From the NCBI RefSeq assembly GCF_000348745.1, contig NC_020812.1:1869444-1933443 (forward strand): a stretch of DNA of 64,000 nucleotides, read 5' to 3'. The notes beneath the pieces are model-generated. The model had not been told where the DNA came from and ran no database searches. It saw only the letters and a list, made by a program, of their open reading frames with translations. How positions within the stretch are numbered: the stretch's first letter is position 1; every line of letters begins with the position of its first letter. The position numbers and the translations under genes were made by a program. Source of the DNA: Micavibrio aeruginosavorus EPB (GTDB taxonomy: Bacteria; Pseudomonadota; Alphaproteobacteria; Micavibrionales; Micavibrionaceae). Shown here piece by piece: positions 17,584 through 25,164 of the stretch.

Positions 17584-18828
17584 ATGGCTCGCATACATGA
17601 ACATGCCGCAACGTCGCATTTTGATGACGATATGATCCGCGACTGGCTCCGGCTGGCGCGCACCCCGCATGTTGGGCCGATCACGTTTTACCGCCTTCTG
17701 CAAAAATTCGGCACCGCCCGCGCCGCACTGGATGCCCTGCCCGATCTGGCCCAGACCAGCGGCAAGCACAAGAAAATTACACCCGCACCGCTGGCCGATA
17801 TCGATCACGAGTTAAACGCCCTGCGCAAAATCGGCGGCCAAATCCTGTGCGCCGATGATGTGCGCTACCCCGCCCCCTTGCGCGCGGTTGAGGATGCCCC
17901 GCCAATCATCACCGTGCTGGGCAATATCGAACTTTTGAAACGCCGTTGCGTTGGCATTGTCGGCGCGCGGAACGCGTCGATGAACGGGCGGAATTTTGCA
18001 CGCAAGCTGGCCGCCGATTTATCGGCGACGGGCATCGGCGTTGTATCCGGCCTGGCCCGCGGCATCGACACCGCCGCACACGAGGGGTCACTCTCCGGCG
18101 GCACCATTGCCGTGGTCGCGGGCGGCATTGATATTGTCTATCCGCCGGAAAATCAGAAGCTGTACGATTCCATTCGCGCCGAAGGATTGATCGTGGCGGA
18201 AAGCCCCCTGGCGCAGGAACCCTTTGCCCAAAGCTTCCCCCGCCGCAACCGCGTGATTTCAGGATTGTCGCAAGGCGTTGTCGTTGTCGAAGCCTCCTTG
18301 CGTTCCGGCTCGTTGATCACCGCACGCGTGGCCGCCGAACAGGGGCGCGATGTGTTTGCCGTACCCGGCCACCCCATGGACCCGCGCGCCGAAGGCACCA
18401 ACAGCCTGATCCGCGATGGCGCCGTGATGGTCCGCAGCGCGCAGGACATTCTGGATGATCTGCGCACCTTGCAACCGGATGAATTCCACACGGCGGCGGG
18501 CGTCATTCCCGGCGGATTGTTCGACCGCGCCACCGGGTTCGTCCACGACACAAAAACCAGCAATCCGGACGATGACGTCTTCGCCGACCTGGATGATGAC
18601 ATTCTGGACATGATGCTGGATCTGGGCGTGCGCCCCGTGCCGACGAACCCCGCCGATCTGTGCGAGGCCATTCTGGACCATTTGTCCACCACCGCCGTCG
18701 ATGTGGACGATTTGATCCGCACGCTGGGCCAGCCGACCGCCGCGGTACAAAGCGCCCTGCTGACCCTTGAACTCTCTGGCCGGGTCCAGCGCCTGCCCGG
18801 CAACCGGGTCGTGCGGCTGGCGGCCTGA
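17584..18828 (+). CDS. dprA: DNA-processing protein DprA
   Basis: Protects incoming single-stranded DNA and loads RecA during transformation. A protein of 414 residues: an N-terminal SAM/HhH-like region, a Rossmann-like core with GARNASMNGR, GLARGIDTAAHEGSL, GGIDIVYPPENQ, FPRRNRVISGLS and SLITARVAAEQGRDVFAVPG, and a C-terminal winged helix (about 345-414). The ATG at 17584 (MARIHEH) is where similarity begins; the open frame extends about 190 codons upstream over the protease gene without domain content. Confidence 0.96.
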   Translation: MARIHEHAATSHFDDDMIRDWLRLARTPHVGPITFYRLLQKFGTARAALDALPDLAQTSGKHKKITPAPLADIDHELNALRKIGGQILCADDVRYPAPLRAVEDAPPIITVLGNIELLKRRCVGIVGARNASMNGRNFARKLAADLSATGIGVVSGLARGIDTAAHEGSLSGGTIAVVAGGIDIVYPPENQKLYDSIRAEGLIVAESPLAQEPFAQSFPRRNRVISGLSQGVVVVEASLRSGSLITARVAAEQGRDVFAVPGHPMDPRAEGTNSLIRDGAVMVRSAQDILDDLRTLQPDEFHTAAGVIPGGLFDRATGFVHDTKTSNPDDDVFADLDDDILDMMLDLGVRPVPTNPADLCEAILDHLSTTAVDVDDLIRTLGQPTAAVQSALLTLELSGRVQRLPGNRVVRLAA

Positions 18829-18887
18829 CCCCGGCCCGCCCGCCCAAAAAGCTTGCAAATTTCCATAAATAAACACATGATCCGGCC

Positions 18888-19754
18888 ATGCTGACACCAA
18901 CCCGGGTGATTTTTAACTATGCCGCGCGGTGCAATATGCCGTGCGCCTTTTGCTACATCCCGTTCAACGGGGTGCGCACGGCGCTGGCCGACCGGCTGGC
19001 CGCCATCGACCGCGTGGCCGCAATGGGGACGGAATTAATCACCTTTGGTGGTGGTGACCCGTTGCTGGATCGTGATCTGGACACCGTATTCGCCCACACC
19101 GCATCCCATGGCATTAAAATCCAGATGGATACGAACGGATTGCTTTTGAATGCGGACACCCTGCCCCTGCTGCAACGCTATGTCAGTTTTATGAGCCTGC
19201 CGCTGGAAGGCGATTCCGACACCCACACAATAATGCGGGGGAATAAAAAACACTTCGCGCATATTCTGGATGTCATACCCCACGTGTTGGATGCAGGCAT
19301 TCGATTAAAGATCAACACCGTGGCCTGCGCCAAAAACCTGCACGCGTTGCCGGTGCTGGCGGAAACGCTCTCGCCCTTCACCACACGCGCGATCAATCCG
19401 CTGGCACGCTGGAGCATTTATGAATTCATCCCCGCCGAACGTGGGGATATGAACCGGATTGATTTTGAACTGGCCCCCGGGCGTTTTAACACTGCGATGG
19501 ATACGCTGCGGCGCGAATACCCGTCCCTGCCCATCGAACCGGGCGCGCGCAGCACGCGCAAATCCGCCTATTTCTTTATGAATGACAACGGCACTGTGTA
19601 CGCCACCAACCCATCCAAGGATTGCGACAGCACGGTTTTTCTCGGCCACATCATGGATAATGATATCCAAGAAAAATGGTCCGCCCTGATTGAGGGGACG
19701 GACCATGGTGTTCGTTTTAATGATCGCGCAGATTTACGCCTGAAACTGATCTAA
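18888..19754 (+). CDS. Radical SAM protein with viperin-like features
   Basis: A protein of 288 residues. The CNMPCAFC motif gives the CxxxCxxC cluster site (Cys15, 19, 22), followed by a GG-P-type motif (FGGGDPLLD, 53-61). The stretch KINTVACAKN (141-150), the ARWSIYEFIPAERGD segment (173-187) and RKSAYFFMNDNGTVY (224-238) recall the C-terminal half of viperin, where KINTV, RWKVFQ...EGE and KDSYLILDE occur. Viperins make chain-terminating ddh-nucleotides, but generic radical SAM roles remain possible. It lies between dprA and a small membrane protein, with which it abuts tail to tail. Confidence 0.75.
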   Translation: MLTPTRVIFNYAARCNMPCAFCYIPFNGVRTALADRLAAIDRVAAMGTELITFGGGDPLLDRDLDTVFAHTASHGIKIQMDTNGLLLNADTLPLLQRYVSFMSLPLEGDSDTHTIMRGNKKHFAHILDVIPHVLDAGIRLKINTVACAKNLHALPVLAETLSPFTTRAINPLARWSIYEFIPAERGDMNRIDFELAPGRFNTAMDTLRREYPSLPIEPGARSTRKSAYFFMNDNGTVYATNPSKDCDSTVFLGHIMDNDIQEKWSALIEGTDHGVRFNDRADLRLKLI

Positions 19755-20066
19755 TTATTTCGGTGCCGGTGCAGATGACGCCGCGGCCTTCTTCTCCGCC
19801 ATAATTTTCAAACAATCATCTTTGGTCAATTCGAACAAAGCGCCCTTGGCCTCGCCTGTTGCACGGTGGGTGAATTGCGTGTGAAAGGCGCTGGCATCAC
19901 GGGTCAGACGCTCGCAATATTTATCAACGATCACATCCGGGTTGGCGTTGTCGCGGGCATCCTGTTCCCGTTTGTCTTCGTTCCACAGATGAGCCCCCCA
20001 GATGATAGCGAGCATCGTCGCATAGAATAGAGCCGTTTGCCCCAGCGTTACTTTTGATTGCTTCAT
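19755..20066 (-). CDS. Small single-pass membrane protein, unknown function
   Basis: 103 residues from the ATG at 20066, chosen because AAGGA lies about nine bases upstream; an ATG two codons earlier and a longer frame are also open. One hydrophobic helix near the N-terminus (TALFYATMLAIIWGAHLW) is followed by a polar periplasmic or cytoplasmic part with two cysteines (DKYCERL, DDCLKIM) and an Ala/Lys/Pro-rich end. It converges on the radical SAM gene with no base between the stops. I recognise no family. Confidence 0.6.
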   Translation of the reverse strand: MKQSKVTLGQTALFYATMLAIIWGAHLWNEDKREQDARDNANPDVIVDKYCERLTRDASAFHTQFTHRATGEAKGALFELTKDDCLKIMAEKKAAASSAPAPK

Positions 20067-20214
20067 GACCATGGTTCCTTTTCCCGTTCCAGCCGGGCGA
20101 ATACGAAATCTGTTCTGGTGCCCCACCCTAACGCCGGACTAAAAGTTATGTCAACAAAATCAACCCCATTAACATTTTCCATAAAAACCACCCTGTTGAC
20201 GAACGCTCCATCCC

Positions 20215-20235
20215 GTGTCATTTCCTGAAAGACAC
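20215..20235. promoter_or_regulatory. Imperfect palindrome upstream of topA
   Basis: GTGTC (20215-20219) and GACAC (20231-20235) flank TTTC/GAAA arms with one bulged base, 27 bases before the topA start and next to TTTATATATA. It could be an operator or a leader hairpin. No regulator is implied by the sequence. Confidence 0.25.
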
Positions 20236-20261
20236 TTTATATATAGAGGCAGGATTTTCAC

Positions 20262-22916
20262 TTGAGCGCATCCAATCTCGTCATCGTTGAATCCCCGTCC
20301 AAGGCCAAGACCATTAACAAATATCTTGGCCCGGATTATGAGGTTTTGGCCTCTTATGGCCATGTCCGCGACCTGCCGCCCAAAGATGGGTCGGTGGATC
20401 CGGAGAACGGGTTCGCCATGCTCTGGGAACTGGGGGACCGCGCCGCCAAGCCGGTCAACGATATTCGCCGCGCGGTGAAAAAGGCCAAAGCCCTCTATCT
20501 CGCAACTGACCCTGATCGCGAAGGGGAAGCCATTTCATGGCACGTGCAAGAACTGCTGAACGATGAAAAACTGCTGGAAGGCAAACAGGTCTTCCGCGTT
20601 ACCTTTAACGAAATCACCAAGAAGGCCGTTCAGGAAGCGTTCAAACACGCCCGCGATCTGGACGCCCCGCTGGTCGAGGCCTACCTCGCCCGCCGTGCAC
20701 TGGATTATCTGGTCGGCTTTAACCTGTCCCCGGTTCTGTGGCGCAAATTGCCCGGTTCCCGTTCGGCGGGCCGTGTGCAATCGGTTGCCCTGCGTCTGAT
20801 TTGCGAACGCGAATCTGAAATTGAAAAATTCCGTGCCGATGAATATTGGACGATTGAGGCGCGCCTGCACAACCGCGACGGCGCCCCGTTCACTGCGCGC
20901 CTGACCCATCTGTCCGGCAACAAGCTGGACAAGCTGGATATCGGGTCCGAAGCCCAGGCCACCGCCGCCGCCAACCGTATTCGCGGCAAAAATCTGATCG
21001 TTCAGAATGTTGAAAAGAAACAGGTCCGCCGTTTCCCGCCGGCCCCGTTCATTACATCAACCCTGCAACAGGAAGCATCCCGCAAGCTCGGCTTTGGTGC
21101 ATCGCAGACCATGCGCCTCGCCCAGCGTTTGTACGAGGGGACGGAGATTGGCGGCGAAACCGTCGGTTTGATCACCTATATGCGTACCGACGGCACGACC
21201 TTGTCCGAAGATGCGGTGACGCAATGCCGTGATGTGATTAAATCCAATTACGGCCCCAAATACCTGCCCGATGCGCCGCGCCTGTATAAATCCAAGGCCA
21301 AGAACGCACAGGAAGCCCACGAAGCCATTCGCCCCACCGATTTGTCGCGCACACCGGACGAAGTCCGGATGTATGTCGATGACCAAATGGCACGCCTGTA
21401 TGAATTGATCTGGAAACGCACCATGGCGTCCCAGATGGAAAACGCTGTGATGGACCAAGTGGGCGCGGATATTTCCGATGGCACCACCGACGTCGTCCTG
21501 CGCGCCACCGGGTCCACCGTTGCGTTCGACGGTTTCCTGACCCTGTATCAGGAAGGTCAGGATGACGACGAAACCGATGAAGAAAACCGCCGCCTGCCCG
21601 TTCTGGACAAAGGCGATGCAACCAAGTTGATCGACGTCGCCCAAGACCAGCACTTCACCCAGCCGCCCCCGCGTTATTCGGAAGCCTCGCTGGTGAAGAA
21701 AATGGAAGAGTTAGGGATCGGCCGCCCGTCCACCTACGCTTCGATCCTGCAGGTGTTGCAGGACCGCGATTATGTGCGGCTGGATAAAAAACGCTTTATT
21801 CCGGAAGATCGCGGCCGTCTGGTCACCACCTTCCTGTCCAAATTCTTCACGCGGTATGTCGATTATGATTTCACCGCGACACTGGAAGAAGAGCTGGATG
21901 CGATTGCCGCGGGCCAGGCCCATTGGAAAGATGCGCTGGCCCAGTTCTGGAAGGATTTCAGCAAGGCCGTCGGTGACACCAAAAACCTGACCATCACCGA
22001 AGTCATCGACAATCTGGATGCCGAGCTTGGCCCCCACTTCTTCCCGGTGGTTGAACATGGCAAGGACCCACGGGTCTGCCCGGCGTGTAACGAAGGGCGC
22101 CTGTCCCTGAAGCTCGGAAAATTTGGCGCGTTTATCGGTTGCTCCAACTACCCGGATTGCCGCTACACCCGTCCGCTGGTCGTTCCATCTGCGGATGAAA
22201 ACGCCGAAGGTGGCGACGCTGGCGGTGAAAGCGGCCTGGCCGCCCAACTGGCCAACGCCCCGAAAATTCTGGGCAATGATCCGGTCACGGGCCGCGCCGT
22301 GTCTTTGCGCCGCGGTCCATACGGCCCGTACGTGCAGATTGACCCGCCAGAAGCCCCGCCCGCCCCCGCCGTCGAAGAAAAGGCACCGGAAGTCGAAGAC
22401 GGCACCGCGAAAAAGGGCAAGGGCAAAGCCAAGAAGAAAAAAGAAACCGCCGAGAAACCAAAGCGCCAGGGCGTTCCCAAGGGCCTGAAGCTGGAAGACA
22501 TTGATCTGGCTGCCGCCCTGAAATTGCTGGAACTGCCGCGCGAGGTTGGCCTACACCCGGAAACCAAGGAAATGATCAAAGCCGGCATTGGCCGCTTTGG
22601 CCCGTTCTTGGTCCATCAAGGATCATACACATCAATCCCGAAGGGCGATGACGTCCTGACCATCGGTATCAACCGCGCCGTCGATCTGATCGCGGCCAAG
22701 GCCGAACGCGCCGCCAATGGCGGTGGCCGTCGCGGCGGATGGGGCAAGAAAAAAGCCAAAGCCGAAGATGGCGAAGCCGCACCGAAGAAAACAGCGGCGA
22801 AGAAAAAGGCCCCGGCCAAAAAGGCAGCCGCCAAGAAACCTGCGGCAAAAAAGCCAGCCGCGAAAAAGCCTGCTGCAAAGAAAACAGCGACAAAGAAACC
22901 CGCCGCAAAAGAATAA
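20262..22916 (+). CDS. topA: DNA topoisomerase I
   Basis: Type IA topoisomerase (884 residues) that relaxes negative supercoils. The Toprim domain starts at once (LVIVESPSKAKTI) and includes ATDPDREGEAISWH. The active-site tyrosine is Tyr306 in GLITYMRTDGT. One zinc-ribbon-like unit is visible (CPACNEGRLSLKLGKFGAFIGC region, then YPDCRYTRP), followed by two GPY/GRFG repeats and a basic Ala/Lys/Pro-rich tail (about 840-884) typical of alphaproteobacterial TopA. The start is TTG at 20262, since the protein has no room for a later start and AGAGGCAGG lies upstream. It ends in a strong terminator. Confidence 0.97.
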   Translation: MSASNLVIVESPSKAKTINKYLGPDYEVLASYGHVRDLPPKDGSVDPENGFAMLWELGDRAAKPVNDIRRAVKKAKALYLATDPDREGEAISWHVQELLNDEKLLEGKQVFRVTFNEITKKAVQEAFKHARDLDAPLVEAYLARRALDYLVGFNLSPVLWRKLPGSRSAGRVQSVALRLICERESEIEKFRADEYWTIEARLHNRDGAPFTARLTHLSGNKLDKLDIGSEAQATAAANRIRGKNLIVQNVEKKQVRRFPPAPFITSTLQQEASRKLGFGASQTMRLAQRLYEGTEIGGETVGLITYMRTDGTTLSEDAVTQCRDVIKSNYGPKYLPDAPRLYKSKAKNAQEAHEAIRPTDLSRTPDEVRMYVDDQMARLYELIWKRTMASQMENAVMDQVGADISDGTTDVVLRATGSTVAFDGFLTLYQEGQDDDETDEENRRLPVLDKGDATKLIDVAQDQHFTQPPPRYSEASLVKKMEELGIGRPSTYASILQVLQDRDYVRLDKKRFIPEDRGRLVTTFLSKFFTRYVDYDFTATLEEELDAIAAGQAHWKDALAQFWKDFSKAVGDTKNLTITEVIDNLDAELGPHFFPVVEHGKDPRVCPACNEGRLSLKLGKFGAFIGCSNYPDCRYTRPLVVPSADENAEGGDAGGESGLAAQLANAPKILGNDPVTGRAVSLRRGPYGPYVQIDPPEAPPAPAVEEKAPEVEDGTAKKGKGKAKKKKETAEKPKRQGVPKGLKLEDIDLAAALKLLELPREVGLHPETKEMIKAGIGRFGPFLVHQGSYTSIPKGDDVLTIGINRAVDLIAAKAERAANGGGRRGGWGKKKAKAEDGEAAPKKTAAKKKAPAKKAAAKKPAAKKPAAKKPAAKKTATKKPAAKE

Positions 22917-22919
22917 GAA

Positions 22920-22951
22920 AAAGCCCCGATCCAGTCGGGGCTTTCTTTTTT
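22920..22951. terminator. Intrinsic terminator after topA
   Basis: AAAGCCCCGA (22920-22929) pairs with TCGGGGCTTT (22935-22944), loop TCCAG, followed by a T-rich run. A-runs on the other side make it plausible for the convergent DUF2156-like gene too, whose stop overlaps the T-run. Confidence 0.88.
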
Positions 22952-23963
22952 AACACGCCGCCATCTGATCCGCCAAAATCGCCGTCGTTCTCACATTCAC
23001 ATCAAAGCGGGGTTCGTAATGCACCTCCGCCGAATGGATGGTGATGGATTTGACGGGCATGAATTTGCGTTTGAATTTATCCAACGTTTCCGTTTCCGAC
23101 CCACCGAAATTCATCCATGCGATATGGTCCGCCGCCATGGCACGGCATGTTTCCACCACCTGAAAATCCGCCAGCCCGGAAATCATCGCATCACTGAGGT
23201 TCGCCAATAAGTTCGACGTCCCCATATAAGGGCGATCATACACGGTAAACCCCACCGGAAATTCACCACGCAAAAACACCAGCCCGCCAAACAGATGCGG
23301 CCATTTTTGAATCACGGAAAACAGCATCGTGTAATAGGTCGATAAATCCATATCGTCCAGATCACGCAGGACCATGGACCCTTCCCAATATTTTTGAGCG
23401 GCACGCATGGCTTTTAACGCGCGCGGATCGGACAAGGGCAGCGTTGAAATTTCATCTTCCACCTTGCGGCATTTGTTGCGGATTTTCATGAAGGCCGTGC
23501 CCTTCATCTCCGCCACGCGCGCCGTATCCAGCACATGGACCGGATACCGCCAATCCATCACCGTTTCATCAATGCGTTCGATCCGGGCCACGCGGTCATC
23601 CCGCCGGGCCCGGAGCGCTTTTTCCAACTGGGCGAGATCCTGGTCCGTAAACCGGGCCAGGCGCACCCCGCCGGGTGGTGGGTCCAACCCGCAGAGAACC
23701 GAGGCCGCCAGACGCCCGCGTGCTTCCTGCCCGATTTCGGGAAAGGCCAGCAGGCCCGCCGGGTTATGCGGATCACGGCACACGACCATGGCCGCACCAT
23801 ACCCTTCGTGCAGCCACGCACCGCGCCGCCCGGTCAAAACATAATAAATGGGAGCATTCAGATAGGTGTCGTCCCGGACCGCGCTGGACCGGTGGATCAG
23901 GTCATCAAATTTTTCATACGAAAAACCGCTTAGCACAATGAAAACCGTTCCCGTGCCCCGCAC
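22950..23963 (-). CDS. DUF2156-like (LPG synthase C-terminal fold) protein
   Basis: A protein of 337 residues with the GNAT-like pattern of DUF2156 proteins: MKIRNKCRKVE in the middle, a GGLVFLRGEFPVGFTVYDR strand pair, then MNFGGSETETLDKFKRKF near the end. The C-terminal fold is shared with phosphatidylglycerol lysyltransferases, but no membrane part is present, so it is likely a soluble acyltransferase-like enzyme of unknown substrate. The start is GTG at 23963; a second GTG nine codons later is possible. It converges on topA and has the XRE gene upstream in the same direction. Confidence 0.72.
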   Translation of the reverse strand: MRGTGTVFIVLSGFSYEKFDDLIHRSSAVRDDTYLNAPIYYVLTGRRGAWLHEGYGAAMVVCRDPHNPAGLLAFPEIGQEARGRLAASVLCGLDPPPGGVRLARFTDQDLAQLEKALRARRDDRVARIERIDETVMDWRYPVHVLDTARVAEMKGTAFMKIRNKCRKVEDEISTLPLSDPRALKAMRAAQKYWEGSMVLRDLDDMDLSTYYTMLFSVIQKWPHLFGGLVFLRGEFPVGFTVYDRPYMGTSNLLANLSDAMISGLADFQVVETCRAMAADHIAWMNFGGSETETLDKFKRKFMPVKSITIHSAEVHYEPRFDVNVRTTAILADQMAAC

Positions 23964-24002
23964 CTATATCCCGGATTATACAATCTTTGGTTGCGAAAGC
24001 AA

Positions 24003-24659
24003 CTAGCCTGCATCTTTTTGGGAGGATTCGTACGGAGGGATGATGGCGTTGGTCCACAGATATTCGAACCGCTGCTTTTCCGCGTCATGGGCGGACCGGC
24101 TATTCACGACGATAATCATCGCTTCCTGCCACAATTGCAGGGCCACCTTGTCGCCATAGATGAACGAGCTCATCCCCGCGCGGAACACATCGCGCGGCAG
24201 CCAGCGGTAATATTCAGCCGGTTGCACGAAATAGGCATCACCCTCACACGCCAGCAGGCGTTCGGTGATGTTATGAGCCTTCATCCGGGACAAATGCGCC
24301 AGAAGCTTGTCAGGATGTGATTCGTGGGACCGGCGTTCATCCAGGTTGGTAATCAGAACCTCGCCCCCGGCCGCCTTCATCGTTTCAAAAATGTCATCCC
24401 ACAATAAAGGCAGTGCATCAGCCCCCTTCAGGACCTTGACTGTGTCACGGCGGCGTTGCACACCATAATCACCCACAAATTCGATATCGGACCGTTCAAA
24501 CGCCAAACGGATTGATTCCAGCGATTCCGCCCGGACATCATTCGTGCCCCGTTCGAAATTGTTGATAGCCGTTTTGGACATCCCCGCCGCATCGGCCAGG
24601 TCCTGTTGTGTCCACCCCAGAAGGCCGCGCCCGGCCCGACATTGCTCTTTCGTAATCAT
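24003..24659 (-). CDS. XRE-family transcriptional regulator
   Basis: A protein of 218 residues. The N-terminal helix-turn-helix (about 3-60) has GWTQQDLADAAGMSKTAINN and a FERGTNDVRAESL helix. The remaining 150 residues form a predicted alpha/beta domain with no family I can name; it contains EVLITNLDERRSHESH and a central acidic/aromatic stretch (EGDAYFVQPAEYYRWLP). It is divergent from the small gene at 24805-25053. Two identical-architecture palindromes lie between them, the expected arrangement for autoregulation and control of the neighbour. Confidence 0.88.
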   Translation of the reverse strand: MITKEQCRAGRGLLGWTQQDLADAAGMSKTAINNFERGTNDVRAESLESIRLAFERSDIEFVGDYGVQRRRDTVKVLKGADALPLLWDDIFETMKAAGGEVLITNLDERRSHESHPDKLLAHLSRMKAHNITERLLACEGDAYFVQPAEYYRWLPRDVFRAGMSSFIYGDKVALQLWQEAMIIVVNSRSAHDAEKQRFEYLWTNAIIPPYESSQKDAG

Positions 24660-24683
24660 AGAATCAGTCTATCACGAACTAAA

Positions 24684-24699
24684 TTCAAAAGAAATTGAA
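24684..24699. promoter_or_regulatory. Candidate operator 1 (TTCAA-N6-TTGAA)
   Basis: Palindrome TTCAA/TTGAA separated by six bases, 25 bases upstream of the XRE regulator start. The same architecture recurs at 24745-24760. Likely a binding site of the adjacent regulator; inferred from position and symmetry. Confidence 0.5.
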
Positions 24700-24744
24700 C
24701 TTTGTACCGATTTTTGTTGCAATCGTATGATTTTCGGAATAATG

Positions 24745-24760
24745 TTCAAATATCGTTGAA
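24745..24760. promoter_or_regulatory. Candidate operator 2 (TTCAA-N6-TTGAA)
   Basis: Second copy of the TTCAA-N6-TTGAA palindrome, 44 bases before the small gene at 24805. It lies just after an AATAAT (24738-24743) that could be its -10 element, so binding would block transcription start. Confidence 0.5.
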
Positions 24761-24804
24761 TTTTGACACACTGATCAATGGAACACCTTGAAGGGGGGAA
24801 GACC

Positions 24805-25053
24805 ATGGATGCCAACACACTGATGTGTGGTCAGCTGGCGCTGGATCGCTGCAAGAATTATGTAAATCATATTCACGCGATTCTGTTCCTCTGCGGCCAA
24901 AATGACGCCGCGCTGGATGAAAAGGCCATCAGCCACATCCATCGCATCGCCAGCCTACTTGGGGAGGAGCTGGAAACCGGGTTTCAAATGCTGATGCCTG
25001 ACACCGCGGACGGAACACTGACGAACATCATCGAGTTTTCTGCGTACACATAA
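24805..25053 (+). CDS. Small conserved-looking hypothetical protein
   Basis: 82 residues from the ATG at 24805, which has a strong AAGGGGGGAAG site; an ATG nine codons earlier lacks one. The protein looks helical, with His/Cys-containing segments (CKNYVNHIHAILFLCG, EKAISHIHRIASLLGEEL). I recognise no family. It is divergent from the XRE gene and followed by a good terminator, so it forms a single-gene unit probably controlled by that regulator. Confidence 0.7.
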   Translation: MDANTLMCGQLALDRCKNYVNHIHAILFLCGQNDAALDEKAISHIHRIASLLGEELETGFQMLMPDTADGTLTNIIEFSAYT

Positions 25054-25088
25054 AAACAACACACACCACACACGCACACACAAGCAAG

Positions 25089-25120
25089 CCGGCCACCGTA
25101 AAAAAGCGGTGGCCGGTTTT
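25089..25120 (+). terminator. Intrinsic terminator
   Basis: CCGGCCACCG (25089-25098) pairs perfectly with CGGTGGCCGG (25107-25116), loop TAAAAAAG, followed by TTTT. It ends the small gene before rnr. Confidence 0.85.
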
Positions 25121-25164
25121 GTCTGGCCCACACGTTTCCCCGTACAAAAGGGCGCTTTCGTGCT

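Noticed and set aside
22780-22916. Tandem GCCAAGAAA-type repeats as phase-variable microsatellite
   Set aside because: They encode the Ala/Lys/Pro tail usual in alphaproteobacterial TopA, and the units are imperfect.
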